Source of the DNA: Ettlia oleoabundans | Lineage: Eukaryota > Chlorophyta > Chlorophyceae > Chlamydomonadales | Assembly: GCA_019693395.1 (NCBI GenBank) | Contig: JAAMXP010001822.1 | Coordinates: 1 to 32,662 of the forward strand | Direction: 5' to 3' | Length of the DNA stretch: 32,662 bases | Shown here: positions 10,256 to 20,400 of the stretch, one piece after another | How the letters are laid out: each line of letters begins with the position of its first letter | Position numbering within the stretch: position 1 is the first letter of the stretch | Translations under genes and position numbers: made by a program | The notes under the pieces: generated by a model | Databases searched by the model: none | The model's input: the letters and a program-made list of their open reading frames with translations, nothing else | What the model was told of the DNA's origin: nothing

Positions 10256-13200
10256 CTAGGCTGCGTCAGCAGGCAGCAGGTTGTAGTGCTTCAGGCCCTC
10301 CCGCACGGTGCTGACTACGTCAGGGTGCAGCGGGCGGGAAAGTGCTATCATCTTCGTCTTCTTCAACGGGGACACGTAGATGCCTGGAGATTGCAGGTGC
10401 AGGCTGAGCCAGTCAGAAAACCCTAAATAACAGCACCTTCAGACGAACTACGGGGACTCATTGAGAATCTGTAATGGCAGAACCGCAATGTTGCCTGCCG
10501 TCCGACAACTGCACCCAAAACCCCTGCTGTGAGCCACCCACCGGCGGTGCTGATGAAGTCTGTGGTGATCAGCAGTGCGGCGTTTGACTGGTGGCTCAGC
10601 TGCCCCGCTGCGTCAAACACACGCAGGTACTGCTGCACCCCAGCGCTGCAGGGAGCAAAGGAGGGAGACAGGAAAAGGACAGGCACACCTTTCAGAAGCG
10701 TGTATCACAGGGAGCGGAGGGAACAAGGGACAGCTGTCCATGCAGGCAGCGGTGTGGGCTGCACGCCCATTTGTCCCACGAAGCAAAGGCCAAGCAAATG
10801 CCTGCCAGGGACGTTGCCTGAAAATGAGGCTGCTCTGCAGCATGCAACATGCCGAGACGTGTGGCAAACTGAACATCGCCGGCCTTCTTCACCTACCTCA
10901 AACCTGCCTCCAGCAGCTGTTCGTTCAAACGCTGCAGGGCATCAAATATGAGGTAAAGAAGGGGGTGGGTCGTGGTGGGCGAATGGGCAGATAATGCTAG
11001 GTGCGGCAGGTGCCGCTCTGCGAGTGCAAGCTGCATGGCGCCTTTTGTCAGGGGTGTTGGGCTGCCGTGACTACTCTGCTCTGTTCAGTTGTAGGTAACC
11101 TGAACCGTTTGTAAACAACATGGAGCCATGGAACGAAAGCTGGCGCGCTGGTTGTACTGCCGGCCCACCTGCTGCACCTCCCGAAGGGACTGCAGGGCGG
11201 CGGCTGTGTCAGCAGTCAGCTGCTGAATCCGTTCACAATACGAGGTGTAGACCGGAAGCAGGCACTGAAACTCTTCTGGGGTGACCTGCATGTCGATCTG
11301 CAAACACAGAAGGCACACAATGCAGCGAACTGAAGGTGCAGCGGTTAAGTGGCTTGACATGCCATGTCGAGCAAGACGACAGGTGCATTCCTGCCCTAAC
11401 CAGGGCTAGCGTTTGAAGGCTATGCAACCAATATGCTCCATTGACAGCCCCAACGGCACCTTGCAGGGGCTAAGAAGAAGAAGTTGCTACTACTCAGCAC
11501 AACTCACCGCCAATTGCCGCCATCTCCTCACTTCCTCCTGCTGCGTCTCTCCTGGCAGCTTTGTGTGATCCATCAGGCAATGTAGAACATCTGGCTTGTG
11601 GTTGAGGAGCGTGGCACACAGGATACCCTGCAGCAGTAGCGGGCAGCCACCAGCAACCCCAAGGCACGAACAAATAAAGCCGGGAATGCTGGCTCCCTGG
11701 CACATGGTGGCATGTGTAGGACAAATAAAGAGGGTGCATCCGTGCAACAACAGTGAGGTGTGGAAACAGAGATATTGCCAGGCTGCACTAAGCGATGCTG
11801 GTGTGTTTCATATAGGAGCCATTCAGCATCAATCAGCCCACCCCAGCTTACCCACGTCCCACCTCAGAAGTAACCCTCTCTGAGAAGCATCAGGCAATGA
11901 TCTGACGGCAGTTTAGCTACCGATGGGAATAGAATGACCATGTCCTACTCACAAAGTACATCACCGCAGATGCCATTCGCTGCTCCAGCTCCGCCTCATT
12001 GATTTTGCCCTCATCATACAGCTGCACCACTTCAGCCGCCAGCTCGCCCATCTCAGCCCACTCCTGCCAGCGGCAAGCCAGTTGAGCGTAGCGGATCAAG
12101 TTTATTCATCAAAGTGCGCAGCACTGACGGTGGCCGGCAAGCTAGCATGCACAGGTGCTGCTAGAAGGGGAGCATCCAATATGCCTTTTGTGCCACCTTT
12201 GGTGGTGGCAACGCTGGTACTTCCGACAAGCTCACCTTCAGCAGCATTTCCGGGGAGATGGACAGGACAGCCTTCAGCAACTCTGGGTGGTGTGTGGCCA
12301 CCTGCTGCGCCAGCTGCTTCTTTAAACTGCAGAAGAGACAAGCAACAGACGTGCACACATAAATCACAGGAAGAAGCATTGTACAGCGAGCTGCGCAAGA
12401 AGACGCTGCACTCCATTTGCAGCAGGAGAGTCCTTCGCCGGCAGGTTTCGTTTGTTGAGCAGAAGGAAGAAGCACCATGCCAGAGCTGTGTTGAGGTATC
12501 CCACTCACCTAAGGTTTAGTGCAAAGCCGTCTGGCCTGGCACAGATGTTGTCGATCTGCAGGGTTTGTGCACTGCATGCTGGCGTCCTGCAAAAAATGCT
12601 CTCGCACACCTCCACCCGCTCGCGGAATGGCAGCCCCCACAGCTGTTCAGCCAGACTGCCGCTGCTGTCTGCGGCAACCACAACCTGCACGACGGACGGC
12701 CATGCGGGGGCAGCAGTGGAACATGCCTCTTGGGAACACCAAAATTCTGCAGCAACCACCGCCAATCCAGGATGTCCAAGTCGTGCCAAGCCTCACCTGC
12801 CCCTTGCCCTGGCTCGACTCCTCTGCATCAGCAGCCGCCTTCAGTACTTGCACGGCCATGTCCTTTTGAGTCCTGATGGCCTCCAGCGCAGCGCACGATA
12901 CCTTCATGTTGGCGTTGAGCTGCCGCTCGCGCTCCAAGTCGGCTGCGGTGGCCTCGCACTGCGCGGCGAGCTCCTCTCGACGTTCCTGTGGCAACACTGT
13001 GAAAGAAATCACTAACAAGTTGGTTGAAAAATTAACTGTTTCTCATGGCTCGGAAATAATAACATGAAATAAACACCATGCTGACTCCAACGCCTGTACA
13101 CCTTTTGCCGTTGGCGGAAGCGGTTTTGCTTGGCGCGATTCTGCTCCCGCACTTTTGCCAGCCGCTCTTCCTCAGGTTTGGACAAAAATGATTTGTCGGA

Positions 13201-13410
13201 AGTAGTGCCGCTGCTGTTGCCGCCTGAACTTGTCAGCTCCAAGGCAGTAAGGTCCCCCGACAACGGCGCCGACAGCGGGTCAGCCGCCGTCCCCAGCCAC
13301 TGCGTTAGAGCGTCCGGATCAAGCGCGGGAGGCTGATCCAAGACTAAATCCAGTTGCGAAAGCTGGAATTCTGCAAGCCAGGGCCCGCAGTCGGGCGGGG
13401 CGTTTGTCAT
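10256..13410 (-). CDS. bZIP-4: complete bZIP transcription factor, 463 aa
   Basis: Exons in order are 13102-13410, 12797-12985, 12509-12684, 12236-12326, 11953-12063, 11508-11627, 11169-11297, 10897-10931, 10542-10645 and 10256-10383. They total 1392 nt and close in frame at TAG. All introns are GT-AG, including intron 8, which begins with GC in bZIP-2 and bZIP-3. Residues 9-40 hold the acidic-hydrophobic motif (WLAEFQLSQLDLV, DPDALTQWL). The basic region REQNRAKQNRFRQRQK spans residues 88-103 (N91 and R99). The zipper d positions are L109, T116, E123, M130 and L137. The C-terminal module includes WGLPFRERVEVCESIF, EWAEMGELAAEVVQLYDEGK, CLLPVYTSYCERIQQL, FDAAGQLSHQSNAALL and HPDVVSTVREGLKHYNLLP. 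I do not recognise that module. It is predicted to be a nuclear transcription factor, and it is probably the cleanest member of the array. Confidence 0.92.
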
Positions 13411-14408
13411 TGCACCTTCCGAGCCGCTGCCAACCGCGTAGCGTACAAACGCTCAACAACGCCGTAGAGGCAGCTGTACCACTACAAACGTTGTTCGTTT
13501 CGCCTTCTCACGGACTTGCACAAAGAGACATGCAGTGCTGGACTTGTAGTGCGGAGAGGTACCGCTTTGTTTCAAGCCCCAATGCGTGGCGTTGCTCGCG
13601 CCGTTGAAAGAGCAGGCAGTTGCTCGCGCCGAGCTTGTATCGACCCTGTGACACGAATGGCAGCAGTGTCATCTTCTTGCTCCGCCTTTGAAGCAAATAC
13701 ATTTACAGGGAACATGCGCTAACATACCGCCTTTGGGGACCTATTGTGGCGAGTGGCGGCAGTAATTTTACGGCGGCTGCCGTGAACAGGCCGTGGGGCG
13801 CTTGCGCCCTGTAATTTCAACTGAAGCCATGTTGTGGGTTTAAGGCCTGAGACGGCGTGCGACGCAAGAGACGCACGGGATGGCTGGGTACTAAGCCTGC
13901 ACCGGTGTGCACCGCTGGCCCTGGCCGCACGGGGGCACCTCCTGCGGTCCCTTGCAATTGACCCATGGGGTTCATTTTGTGCTCTTACAGCATGAGTAAT
14001 CTAACATGCGTTGTTGAGTGAAGAATGGACACGACATTATGGCGTGCATAGCCACTAGTGTGTTTGCAGATGGACATGGAAGATGTGACAGGGTGGTTCC
14101 TAGCAGTAACCCAAGCAGGCCAAGCTCGCAAGGGGGGCGGAACAATTGGATAAGAGCATGTTTGCAAGCCGACATAGAGGTGGTTTGGATATGAGGGAAG
14201 AGTGCAGCAGGTCGAGCAGTGAGACGGGCGTCCAAAGGCGGCAACGATAATCTGAACTAAATGATACCATGCCCCAATCGTGGGCGGCTAAGGGCGGGCG
14301 GGCCGGGCAACAAGTAATTGAAAGGTAACTGCAGCGAAGTTTTCAGATAGTGCGGCAGGAAGGGGGAGGATGAGGGGTCCAGCAGAATGTGAGTTTCAGT
14401 CAACAGCC
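13411..14408. other. Spacer between bZIP-4 and the RTA1-like gene
   Basis: This 1-kb spacer combines the 5' flank of bZIP-4 with the 3' untranslated region of the RTA1-like gene. No coding exon is recognised. A minus-strand TGTAA motif lies at 13985-13989. Confidence 0.6.
13985..13989 (-). terminator. Candidate poly(A) signal TGTAA for the RTA1-like gene
   Basis: The plus strand reads TTACA, giving TGTAA on the minus strand 420 bases past the stop codon of the RTA1-like gene. TGTAA is the usual chlorophyte polyadenylation motif. A 5-base match is weak on its own. Confidence 0.4.
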
Positions 14409-16486
14409 TCACACCCTGGGCGGAACCTCCTCCAGCACTTTGACTTGGAAGGCGTCGCTGGTGCGCGCTGAAGCCACATCCTGCATCTGCTTGCCGCTTG
14501 GCTGCTGCGCCGCTGACTCCACGTCGGTAACTTGCTGCTGCTTGGCGAGGGGCTCCGGCAGCAGGTAGCCGGGGTGGAAGAAGATGTAGCTGGCCACACC
14601 GATCAAGATGGGCAGCGTGTCCAGAGTGTAGAACAGCACCTGTAGGGAAGAAGTAAGATGGTGGCAGAATGTTTTATGATTGTCGCAAACCACAGGGGCA
14701 CGCCACAAAAGTCAGGCAGGCAGCCAGTGACAGTGGTGGCAGTGGCATTTTGCAGTCATGAAGGGGCAACTGTTCGTGCTTCTGAACGCTTCTCCCCCTT
14801 CACAGCACAACAATCACTTGCCGCACCTGCTGCTCGCTGAGGACGTAGGTGTCCTCAGGGGGAGGCCAGGTCAGCACGGTGGCTTGCACAAACTCCACAA
14901 AGCGGAAGATGTTGCGGATGTAGAGGCAGACCATGCCAAAGTAGAGGCCAAAGAAGAGCTTGCGGGTCTCCGGCCGGCCAGCCAGACCGTTGCTACAAGA
15001 AGCGAGGGGTGTTTGGCATGCAGGGCGGTTCAGAGTGTGATTATGCACATACGTTCATTAGTGGTGTTGAAGACAAGTGCAAACACTAGTGGTATGGCGG
15101 TACTGGTGGTATGGCGAGCCCAGCTATGACAGCACAGAAATGTCAGGGCCTGCCAGACAGGGCAGCAGGGAAGGCAGCAAGCTGTAGAGCAGTCAGCAGG
15201 GCTGCAGCCATTCCAGCAAGGCAGCACTCTTGTGCGGCTGAAGCTCACTTGGGGTGCCGTTGAACCCAGATCACGAGGATGTTGAACAGCACAAAGCAAA
15301 CCAGCTGCAGGACAAAAGGAACATGTGTTATTGCGTTGGCTATATAATGTGGGACATCAGGCACACAAAAAGACAAGATGGAGAAACCAGGTGGATGCAC
15401 ACGAGTGGCTCAGCACTGCGAGGCCCCTGCCTGACCTGGAACGCAAGTCCTGCAAGTGTGATGCCGCAGCCCAGGCGGATCTGGTCCTGATCGGGGGAAC
15501 CAGAGGACTGGGACGACGCCCAGATGGAGATGCCGATGGCTTGAATGCTGCGGACAGGCGGGGCGGCAGGCAGGCAGAAGTTTGATTATGGCTAAGGCCT
15601 GGGTGGAGCAATGGGCGACGGGAGCATGCTGTCACCAAGGCAGCACTTGGTGCAAGCCAGATCTGCAGGCTAAGAACATGTTCTATGGGTCCCGACTCCA
15701 GCCTATTTGGCAAGGGCAGCAGTAGTAGCTCACATGATAGCAAAGAGGTCTGCACATGCGAAGATGACCGTGATGACCCAGCCGCGCAGCATGCGGCGGC
15801 CACGCACGAGGTCGGGGGAGAAGGACAGCACCAGGCCAATCTGTGAGATGAGAAGAGCAGAAAGGAACGGCTTAGGGAAGGGAACCTGGCGAACAAGGTG
15901 CTGCGGTGGTGGCCGACAAGTGCAGTAATCATTTGTGGGAGCAAGGCTCCAGGCATTGGCAGGGCAGAGGAAACAACAATAGACGGGGCAATCAATCCGA
16001 CGCACAATGGAATGTAGTTGCTGCTGGGCTTACCGTCCAATACATGGCAGCTTGAATAAGGTTAGGCGAAAGGATGATGAAGACTTGCATCACCACGTAG
16101 GCGTTGAATACACTGCTTTTGCCACTCTGCTCAATTGCATATATTAGAGCGGCATAGCCACTGGCCTCAAGCAGGCAGGTGATGCTGCAGGCAGGCGGGG
16201 CGGGGACAGGCAGCTGGTGAGCTGGCGTCATGCAAGGTGCCTGTGGGCAAGAAAAGAAAGGGACAAAAATTTGCAAACCAGAACGTCTGGGGATGAGTGG
16301 GGCGTACGTGATGAGGTGCAGGAAGCGGTAGGCCTTGCGCCGCCATGTCCTGAAACCGACAGCGCCAGCTACCACAGTGAAAAGGGAGAGAGCTGTGGCG
16401 GCCAGGGCGAGGGATGGCCAGTACTCAAAGAAGTCATAGATTTCCAGGTCGTTGACATCATACTGGGGCTGGTCTGTCTCGGACAT
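14409..16486 (-). CDS. RTA1-like seven-helix membrane protein, 333 aa
   Basis: Exons in order are 16308-16486, 16034-16184, 15734-15840, 15436-15547, 15249-15304, 14827-14992 and 14409-14639. They total 1002 nt and close in frame at TGA. Seven hydrophobic segments are visible: YWPSLALAATALSLFTVVAG; CLLEASGYAALIYA; YVVMQVFIILSPNLIQAAMY; WVITVIFACADLFAI; the segment around GCGITLAGLAFQLVCFVLF; LYFGMVCLYIRNIFRFVEF; and TLDTLPILIGVASYIFF, followed by HPGYLLP. The landmarks LxPNLIQAxMYxT, ADLFAIxQAIG, IRxIFRxVEFxQ and the final HPG match the RTA1/RSB1 lipid-translocating exporter family. Fungal members act in membranes and protect against sterol-targeting toxins or export sphingoid bases. The soluble C-tail is about 50 residues and rich in Q, K and E. 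The start is the first in-frame ATG before the first helix. The family call is firm; the substrate is unknown. Confidence 0.87.
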
Positions 16487-17464
16487 GGTGGGGCCTGCAT
16501 ATGGGTGGGGGGAAGCAGAGGCGGCGGCGGCATCACCTAGGTGCAGGCAAGCTGGGCAACACCGACGCGCAAAAGCGTTCAGTGTGAAATTAGCTTGCAT
16601 ATGGCAGAATGCAAACTCGTGCGTGCGCGACGCCCACACAAGCCCCAAGACAGACAGAGTGGTCAGGCGACGCCTGCCGGGAGTGCTGACTGAGCAACCA
16701 TGGGCGACATGGCGGCGTGCATGCAAGCTTATGAAGTCGGTTCACATCCAAGCTCACTTGTTTTGGCGGTGAAAGCTCAGGTGAGGTCGTGGGCGAGTGC
16801 CGACGGGGCAAAGGACACTGAGCGGTAACGACTCGGCGGGGAGTGAGTGGGAGGGAAAAGCAATGCCGATGAGCGCAGATGCACGGCTAAATAGAAATGC
16901 AAGCAGATGCACTTGCGGACTTGTGGGTGCCGCTTAGGTAACCTCAACCTGTACCCACGCCCTACCACTGACAGGCCGGTATAGCATCTGCGTCGCGACA
17001 GAAATTTGATGCATACACCGCTCGGCATCACTAACCACGTCAAAAAACGTTCGATGAGGGTTCACACCAGGCAACCTCGCCAAAAGTGAGCGGCGGCACT
17101 GGGCGGCGCTGTGGAGTGTCGCAGGTGTTGGCGATTGCCACAGGCGAAATACAAAAAGGGTACTTGAGACTTGTAAGCAAACGCGAGGAAAGCAGCAGTA
17201 GAGCAGAGCACCAAATGAATAGGCAGTTAGAAGATACAAGAGAGCTGCTGACGTTTACCAATGCTGGCCGCGTGGCAGATTGTAAGGGGGCTGGATCAGC
17301 TGCGCGCATTATTCAATGCCAGCCATCGCAGCTGCAGCAGTGCATCGGCCAAGTGATGGTCAACAGCAGTGCTGCAGCCGAACCTCATTCGCCTACACCG
17401 CTAAATACGCAGTGAGGCAGCGGGCGAGGGGATGGGGGCGCGCTTGCTGTTGACCGAAGCAGCA
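16487..17464. other. Spacer between the RTA1-like and ATP-grasp genes
   Basis: This 978-base spacer holds the promoter and 5' untranslated region of the RTA1-like gene and the 3' flank of the ATP-grasp gene. I see no exon with family resemblance and no RNA gene. No minus-strand TGTAA was found downstream of the ATP-grasp stop. Confidence 0.6.
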
Positions 17465-20400
17465 TCACTCGATGACAATGGCTTCCTGGATCTCCTGCTC
17501 AATCTGCTTGACACATTCAATGGCCTCGTGGATGTTGCCGCGGCTCACCATCAACTCACAAAGCCACGTGGGTAGCCCATCCTTGGCGCACACAACCTGC
17601 AGGCGGGCCAGGGCGCGGCGTGCTCCGATGTAAGCGCCGACTGACTGTCTGAAATCGCAGGCAGCAGCAACAGATGTGCTGCTGCCTGTCAATATCCACG
17701 CACCTCTGTGCACAATACACAGCAACCATGGTGAGCGCTTGGCAGGCCTGAAAGGTTTTTGACGGGCGCCTGTGTTTCAGGCCTAGAGCACAGAGTGCAG
17801 CCTGCTGCATCCATTATGTCAATGCTTATCGTGTGCACACCCAACCTTTCAGCCATTCGCACACGCCACATACCTGTGAGCCTGGCTCCACCAGAGGGTT
17901 TGCATACAGCACATCTGGGCGCCCCTGGTACCGCTTGAGGAAATCCAGGTCCCGCAGGCGCCCCGTCTTCAGGGCATTCACGCTGTACTCCGCAATGCTG
18001 CGCAGCGGACGAACAGCCACATTGGGGCGAGAGGGGATGCCTGCGGCGGGGGACGGAGTGATCAGCAAAGAGAGGATATCAGAATGTTTTAAGAATGCCT
18101 TGCGACTTGTTTGCAAAGCAGACCTCCATCCAGGCGTTCAGCAGGCTTTGACAATACTCTCAGCATGACCGAAGTGCAGCGCAAAGCCAGCCCCAAGACT
18201 GTCCCTCCAAAAGAAAGCCAAGGCTTGCACGGCTGAAGCCACCATTGATCAAGCCTTGCACAGCCGCAACGATGATTAGCAGCCATACTGTCAATCGCCT
18301 AAAAACCTCACTATCTGCACCATCAATCCGCCTGCCTTACCTGCGCTGGCTAGCAGCTGCTCCTCCACCAAGTCCACCCCCCAGGTCAGCAGGTTCATGG
18401 TGCGCACAGGACCCCCACCCTGCATGGCAAACACGAGGAGGATATCACAACGTGCAGAACATCCACGACAGCAGATGCTTCCAGCGCAGAACCAAGCAAC
18501 ATCAATGCAGAGCCAGGAGGAATATTTTAGTAGTTATTGCGCCAGGCTTGTGCAGGCAGAAACCCACAGCCAGGCAGCAGGGCTGGGGCTGCAGAGCAAG
18601 CCCAAAGGCAAAGCAGTGCATTAAGATGTGTCTTGTGCTCCCTAGCAATGTAGCAACCCCTGCCTTCTCGTTGTGCCTCACCATGCGGCAGTTGATCTCT
18701 ATGAGCCGTGGGCCACGGCTGGTGTACTTGCCCTCCACGTGAAACACGCCCTGTATGGGCAAACAAAGAGGGCCAGATGAGCATGTGGTGTGCCACACGC
18801 AACCTGCTGTGTGGATGCCAGCCAGCTGGCACTTGCATATGGCAGCAAATCGCAATGTGAGCAGTGTGAGGCTTTGAGCGCCCGGAGCACCACTCAAGGG
18901 CGGCACACCACCTTCGTTCATGCATTGCCTGGGCTTCGCCTGCCAGTGCTGGTGCCTCCAAGTAAGGTACCGCCCGCTCTGACTTGCCCCCTTGTCTGCC
19001 ACAATGCGCCAGACAGTGGCACTCACCATCTGCAGCCCGAGTGCCTTGCAGCTCTTGACGGCAAGCTCCAGGAGCTCGCGCTGCTGGTAGGAGGGCAGGA
19101 TGGATGGCGAGTTGGAGCCGGTCTCATTGAAGTATGGCTCGATGGTAGGCCAGTTGTCCGTGACTGCCCCATACACTGGCTCGCCCTGCACCAAGCTAGG
19201 GACAGGCAAAGCAAGTAAGCTGGCAACATGGAGGCTTGACAAATAATGCCATCCACTCAAATATGAAGCGCCTTTGACACAATTTCTGGTCGCCACTCTT
19301 TTGGCTTACTTTAAAGTATTCACACAAAAGATCGCAAGCACAATTAAGCCAATGTGGTTGTAAATCAAACCTCCTGCTAACCGCAAGTGTGAAGAAATCA
19401 TTTTAGAGCTGGACCCTCACGTGTGAGAATACGAGGTCTACATCCACCTCTGGCCCGTCCAGGTATTCCTCCATCAGGCAGTTGGCAGACAACCCCTTGG
19501 ACTGCAGGCGGGCAAACGCGCGCACAACCAGTTCAAAGGGGAGGGCAGGCTGAACAGGAAGGCCCCAGAGAGCGGCATGACATCAAGGCACGGACCGAGG
19601 AAAGATAGAGGAGATGGCAAAGCAAACGGGGCGGATGCAATAAACATTGGCCGCCACATGGATGGGAAAGTTTTTCCCAAGTTTGAGTCAAGACAAGAGT
19701 CTGGCAAGCTAAATCCAAATGAAGCCAACTTTCTGGGGTCATGACACAGCGCAGCAAGCACCTTGGCCTTTGCAAGCTCCTCTGGCGTTGCTTGTCGCAC
19801 CACGCCATTCTCAATAATGGTGGCGGCAAGCTCATTGCACACCTGCAGGCAGCAGGGGGCGAAACAGCACCGCAAGGCTGGTAGGATAGGTACCTGCCAC
19901 ATGCTGGCATGTCAGCTGGCATGCGTCAACGAGTACCCAAGCCCTTCATTCGAAAAGCATTACCCTGCCCAGGCCAGCTGCCACCCAGTCCGTTCTATCT
20001 TGCTGAACAACAGTCAAGTGCTCCGGCCAGCTGCAGTCCCCGGTCCCGCACCTTATCGTAAGCTGAAGCCAGAGACTCCCTGCTATCCACACGCAGTACA
20101 CCCAAGGAGGCAGCGCCATGGATGGGCTTAATCACAGCGGGGAAGCCAACATGGTCCGCAGCCTGCAGGCAGGATGATGGCAAGGTAGAACCACGAAAAT
20201 GTGAATCCAAGCTCCTAAGGGGTTGTGATGATGCTTGAGACTTTGTGCATGCAGAGTGAAAATGGTTGGCAAACCACATGCCAAGATATGCAAGTTCTTG
20301 CTCCATTTGCGCATTGGATTACGTCCTCGTGGGGAGGCTTCACCCTCGCACAGCCTCTCCCAAAGCCGCCACAAAAAAGATGCTGCCGTACAAACCCCCA

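Larger units (their letters stand above)
1..13410 (-). repeat. Tandem array of four bZIP paralogues
   Basis: Four homologous genes lie head-to-tail on the minus strand. Their start codons are at 1690, 5411, 9346 and 13410, giving spacings of 3721, 3935 and 4064 bases. Exon lengths are almost identical between copies; for example exon 4 is 91 nt, exon 5 is 111, exon 6 is 120, exon 7 is 129, exon 8 is 35 and exon 9 is 104 wherever each is present. Intron phases are also conserved, while intron and spacer sequence has diverged. This pattern is best explained by serial local duplication of one ancestral gene. The array may continue past the left edge, because the leftmost copy is cut there. Confidence 0.93.

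Noticed and set aside
1..13410. Possible transposon or retroelement array
   Set aside because: The repeating unit is a spliced, intron-bearing gene with no terminal repeats, reverse transcriptase, transposase or target-site duplications visible.
15087..15117. Imperfect GTGGTATGGCG duplication
   Set aside because: Two short copies in an intron of the RTA1-like gene; probably slippage without function.
15357..16040. 227-codon open frame on the minus strand inside the RTA1-like gene
   Set aside because: It is out of frame with the conserved exons, crosses their introns, and is low-complexity Ser/Cys/Pro.
18502..19296. 264-codon open frame on the minus strand
   Set aside because: It is a read-through of two real exons of the ATP-grasp gene and the intron between them; splice sites at 19027 and 18750 divide it.
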